Below are positions 5,933-6,674 of a DNA stretch of 6,674 bases, piece by piece (positions within the stretch are counted from its first letter, which is position 1; each line of letters opens with the position of its first letter). The position numbers were made by a program, and so were the translations under genes. Below the pieces are notes generated by a model. That model was not told the DNA's origin. It did not search any database and saw only the letters and a list, made by a program, of their open reading frames with translations. Origin of the DNA: CAZFVY01 sp964522665 (lineage in GTDB: Bacteria; Verrucomicrobiota; Verrucomicrobiia; Limisphaerales; CAZFVY01); contig CAZFVY010000182.1 of NCBI GenBank assembly GCA_964522665.1, positions 1-6,674 on the forward strand, given 5' to 3'.

Positions 5933-6541
5933 TCATGTCCTATCCGGGCGGTTGCGGCGCTGGGTCCGGACGCGGTAGAGGCGCTCGGTGAAGCCGCCTT
6001 CTTTCTCGAAGGCGGCGGCCTGGGAGGTGAGTTGGCGGTCCAGAGGGCTACACGCCACGGCGATGAGCGCGAGGGCGCCGTTGGCGGCGATCTCGGGGTA
6101 GGTGGACGGGGTGGACTGCATGGACGAAGTGGACTTGGTGGGCCTCGGCGCAGACTTGGGGCCACTTGGTCCAGGGAGTCCAGGTTTTCCTCGACGCATG
6201 TCTCGGGCCCAGGTGGCCACGGCGTCGGCGGTGGCGGGGCGGCGCGCGATAAGCTCCGCCCGGCGTGGGTCTTCGCAGGGCCAGAGCGGGAGGGCGCGCT
6301 GACGGAGGAAGTCTTCGTAGTCGAGCCGGAGTTCTTCGAGGCTGGCGCGGGCTACGTTGGTGAGTTTGAGTTCGGTTTTCTTGGAGGTGCCGCTGGCTTG
6401 GCTGCCTTCGGCGATGTTCTGCACGCCGGAACGCGCGGCTTGGACCATCTGGTCGTGGGTGCGGCTGCGCTTTTCGAGGTAGCGGTCGCAGAAACGGACG
6501 GTCACGTCGTACGCAAGTTGGGCGACCTGGAAACTCTTCAC
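5933..6541 (-). CDS. Four-helix-bundle (S23/IVP-like) protein with C-terminal suffix domain
   Basis: A GTG at 6541 gives 202 residues. Residues 2-85 are the four-helix-bundle family related to proteins encoded by 23S rRNA intervening sequences: KSFQVAQLAYDVTVRFCDRY, RTHDQMVQAARSG, QNIAEGSQASGTSKKTELKL, TNVARASLEEL and DYEDFLR. Residues 152-197 (ANGALALIAVACSPLDRQL through EKEGGFTERLYRVR) match the four-helix-bundle suffix domain, in which the EEGGF-like motif is typical. Between them lies a low-complexity linker: collagen-like GKPGLPGPSGP (118-128), then Ser/Thr-rich KSTSSMQSTPST (136-147) encoded by degenerate 9-bp repeats. The molecular role is unknown; relatives form oligomeric bundles. 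Relatives usually carry more residues before KSFQVA (a GGYexL-like stretch), but an in-frame TAA sits four codons upstream of the GTG, while another frame reads SFLTG at this place. A small deletion or frameshift at the 5' end is therefore suspected. Confidence 0.85.
   Translation of the reverse strand: MKSFQVAQLAYDVTVRFCDRYLEKRSRTHDQMVQAARSGVQNIAEGSQASGTSKKTELKLTNVARASLEELRLDYEDFLRQRALPLWPCEDPRRAELIARRPATADAVATWARDMRRGKPGLPGPSGPKSAPRPTKSTSSMQSTPSTYPEIAANGALALIAVACSPLDRQLTSQAAAFEKEGGFTERLYRVRTQRRNRPDRT
6102..6146. repeat. Degenerate 9-bp repeats inside the four-helix gene linker
   Basis: Five consecutive 9-bp units are visible: GTGGACGGG, GTGGACTGC, ATGGACGAA, GTGGACTTG and GTGGGCCTC. They share the GTGGAC core with the array at 5412-5619. 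In the gene's minus-strand frame they encode the Ser-Thr-rich linker (a pure array in this phase would read Glu-Ser-Thr). The units are in frame and separate the two folded domains, so copy-number change would only lengthen or shorten the linker. Confidence 0.75.
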
Positions 6542-6569
6542 AGCCCGTTAAAAAACTATGGATATTGCT

Positions 6570-6673
6570 GTTTTGCCAGAAATGGCCCGACGACGAGACG
6601 AGACGAGGGAGCATATCCGTAAAGGATCTGTGACCGAGGAACAACGAAGTCGCCGTGCCATTTCTGGCAAAAC
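6570..6673. repeat. 104-bp inverted repeat (long hairpin, MITE/REP-like)
   Basis: GTTTTGCCAGAAATGGC at 6570-6586 is the perfect reverse complement of 6657-6673. Pairing continues inward to 6594/6649 with two mismatches, giving a stem of about 25 bp. The interior holds GACGA-type repeats (6589-6606) and a small apical dyad ATCC-gtaaa-GGAT (6615-6627). It lies 29 bp upstream of the GTG start of the four-helix gene, so on that transcript it could fold in the leader. The size and structure suit a non-autonomous mobile hairpin (MITE or large REP-like element); no target-site duplication can be judged because the right arm ends one base from the window edge. Confidence 0.75.
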
Positions 6674-6674
6674 C

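Noticed and set aside
5704..6165. 153-codon minus-strand frame rich in Pro/Arg/Ser
   Set aside because: It overlaps the four-helix gene in another frame on the same strand and shows no recognisable domain; typical of G+C-rich shadow frames.
5684..6622. 312-codon open frame on the plus strand
   Set aside because: It is antisense to the four-helix gene, Gly/Ala/Arg-rich and motif-free. It is open only because of high G+C content.
6582..6674. Open plus-strand frame starting ATGGCCCGACGACGAGAC and running off the right edge
   Set aside because: It lies wholly within the 104-bp inverted repeat, so its protein-like look (many charged residues) most likely reflects the hairpin's composition. Only 31 codons can be seen.

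Overview
The window looks like a stretch of a draft or metagenome-assembled chromosome from the Verrucomicrobiota (or a related PVC lineage). This is an inference. It rests on a secreted PQQ-like beta-propeller with the 'WPQFRGP' N-terminus, an alpha/beta hydrolase joined to a membrane block and a DUF3471-like tail, a four-helix-bundle protein with the C-terminal suffix domain, a RAYT/REP remnant, and a short tandem repeat of the 'GTGGACTCT' type. A run of exactly 100 N (5475-5574) marks a scaffold gap. Every intact gene I can support lies on the minus strand; the only plus-strand protein remnant is a broken transposase.

Layout, left to right. 1-196: N-terminal 65 residues of a small unrecognised protein, minus strand, running off the left edge. 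197-590: non-coding DNA, with a palindrome and heavy C/G runs at its right end. 591-1853: secreted PQQ-like beta-propeller protein. 1921-2028: 5' stub of a REP-associated tyrosine transposase (RAYT), plus strand. 2080-2208: cluster of small palindromes resembling a REP-type element. 2169-2534: N-terminal stub of an alpha/beta hydrolase, minus strand, broken just before its oxyanion motif. 2531-3568: the intact paralogue of that hydrolase. 3565-3642: a 25-codon ORF. 3639-5138: a second, different hydrolase with membrane segments and a DUF3471-like domain. 5131-5361: a possible small upstream gene. 5412-5619: a 9-bp minisatellite interrupted by the gap. 5620-5932: no convincing gene. 5933-6541: four-helix-bundle protein with suffix domain, whose linker carries the same 9-bp repeat family in frame. 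6570-6673: a long inverted repeat just upstream of that gene.

The central genes read like one minus-strand transcription unit (about 5361 down to 2169). Four consecutive junctions overlap: 8 bp at 5131-5138, then three ATGA overlaps at 3639-3642, 3565-3568 and 2531-2534. This implies translational coupling of two unrelated hydrolases, with a tiny relay ORF between them and a dead paralogue at the end. No substrate can be assigned to either enzyme.

The most notable structures are: (1) the REP-like cluster at which a plus-strand transposase and a minus-strand hydrolase both lose their 3' ends; (2) a 9-bp repeat free of stops in all six frames, present both as an array around the assembly gap and as an in-frame protein linker; and (3) the 104-bp inverted repeat next to the shortened N-terminus of the four-helix gene. 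I see no CRISPR array, tRNA, rRNA or recognised defence system.
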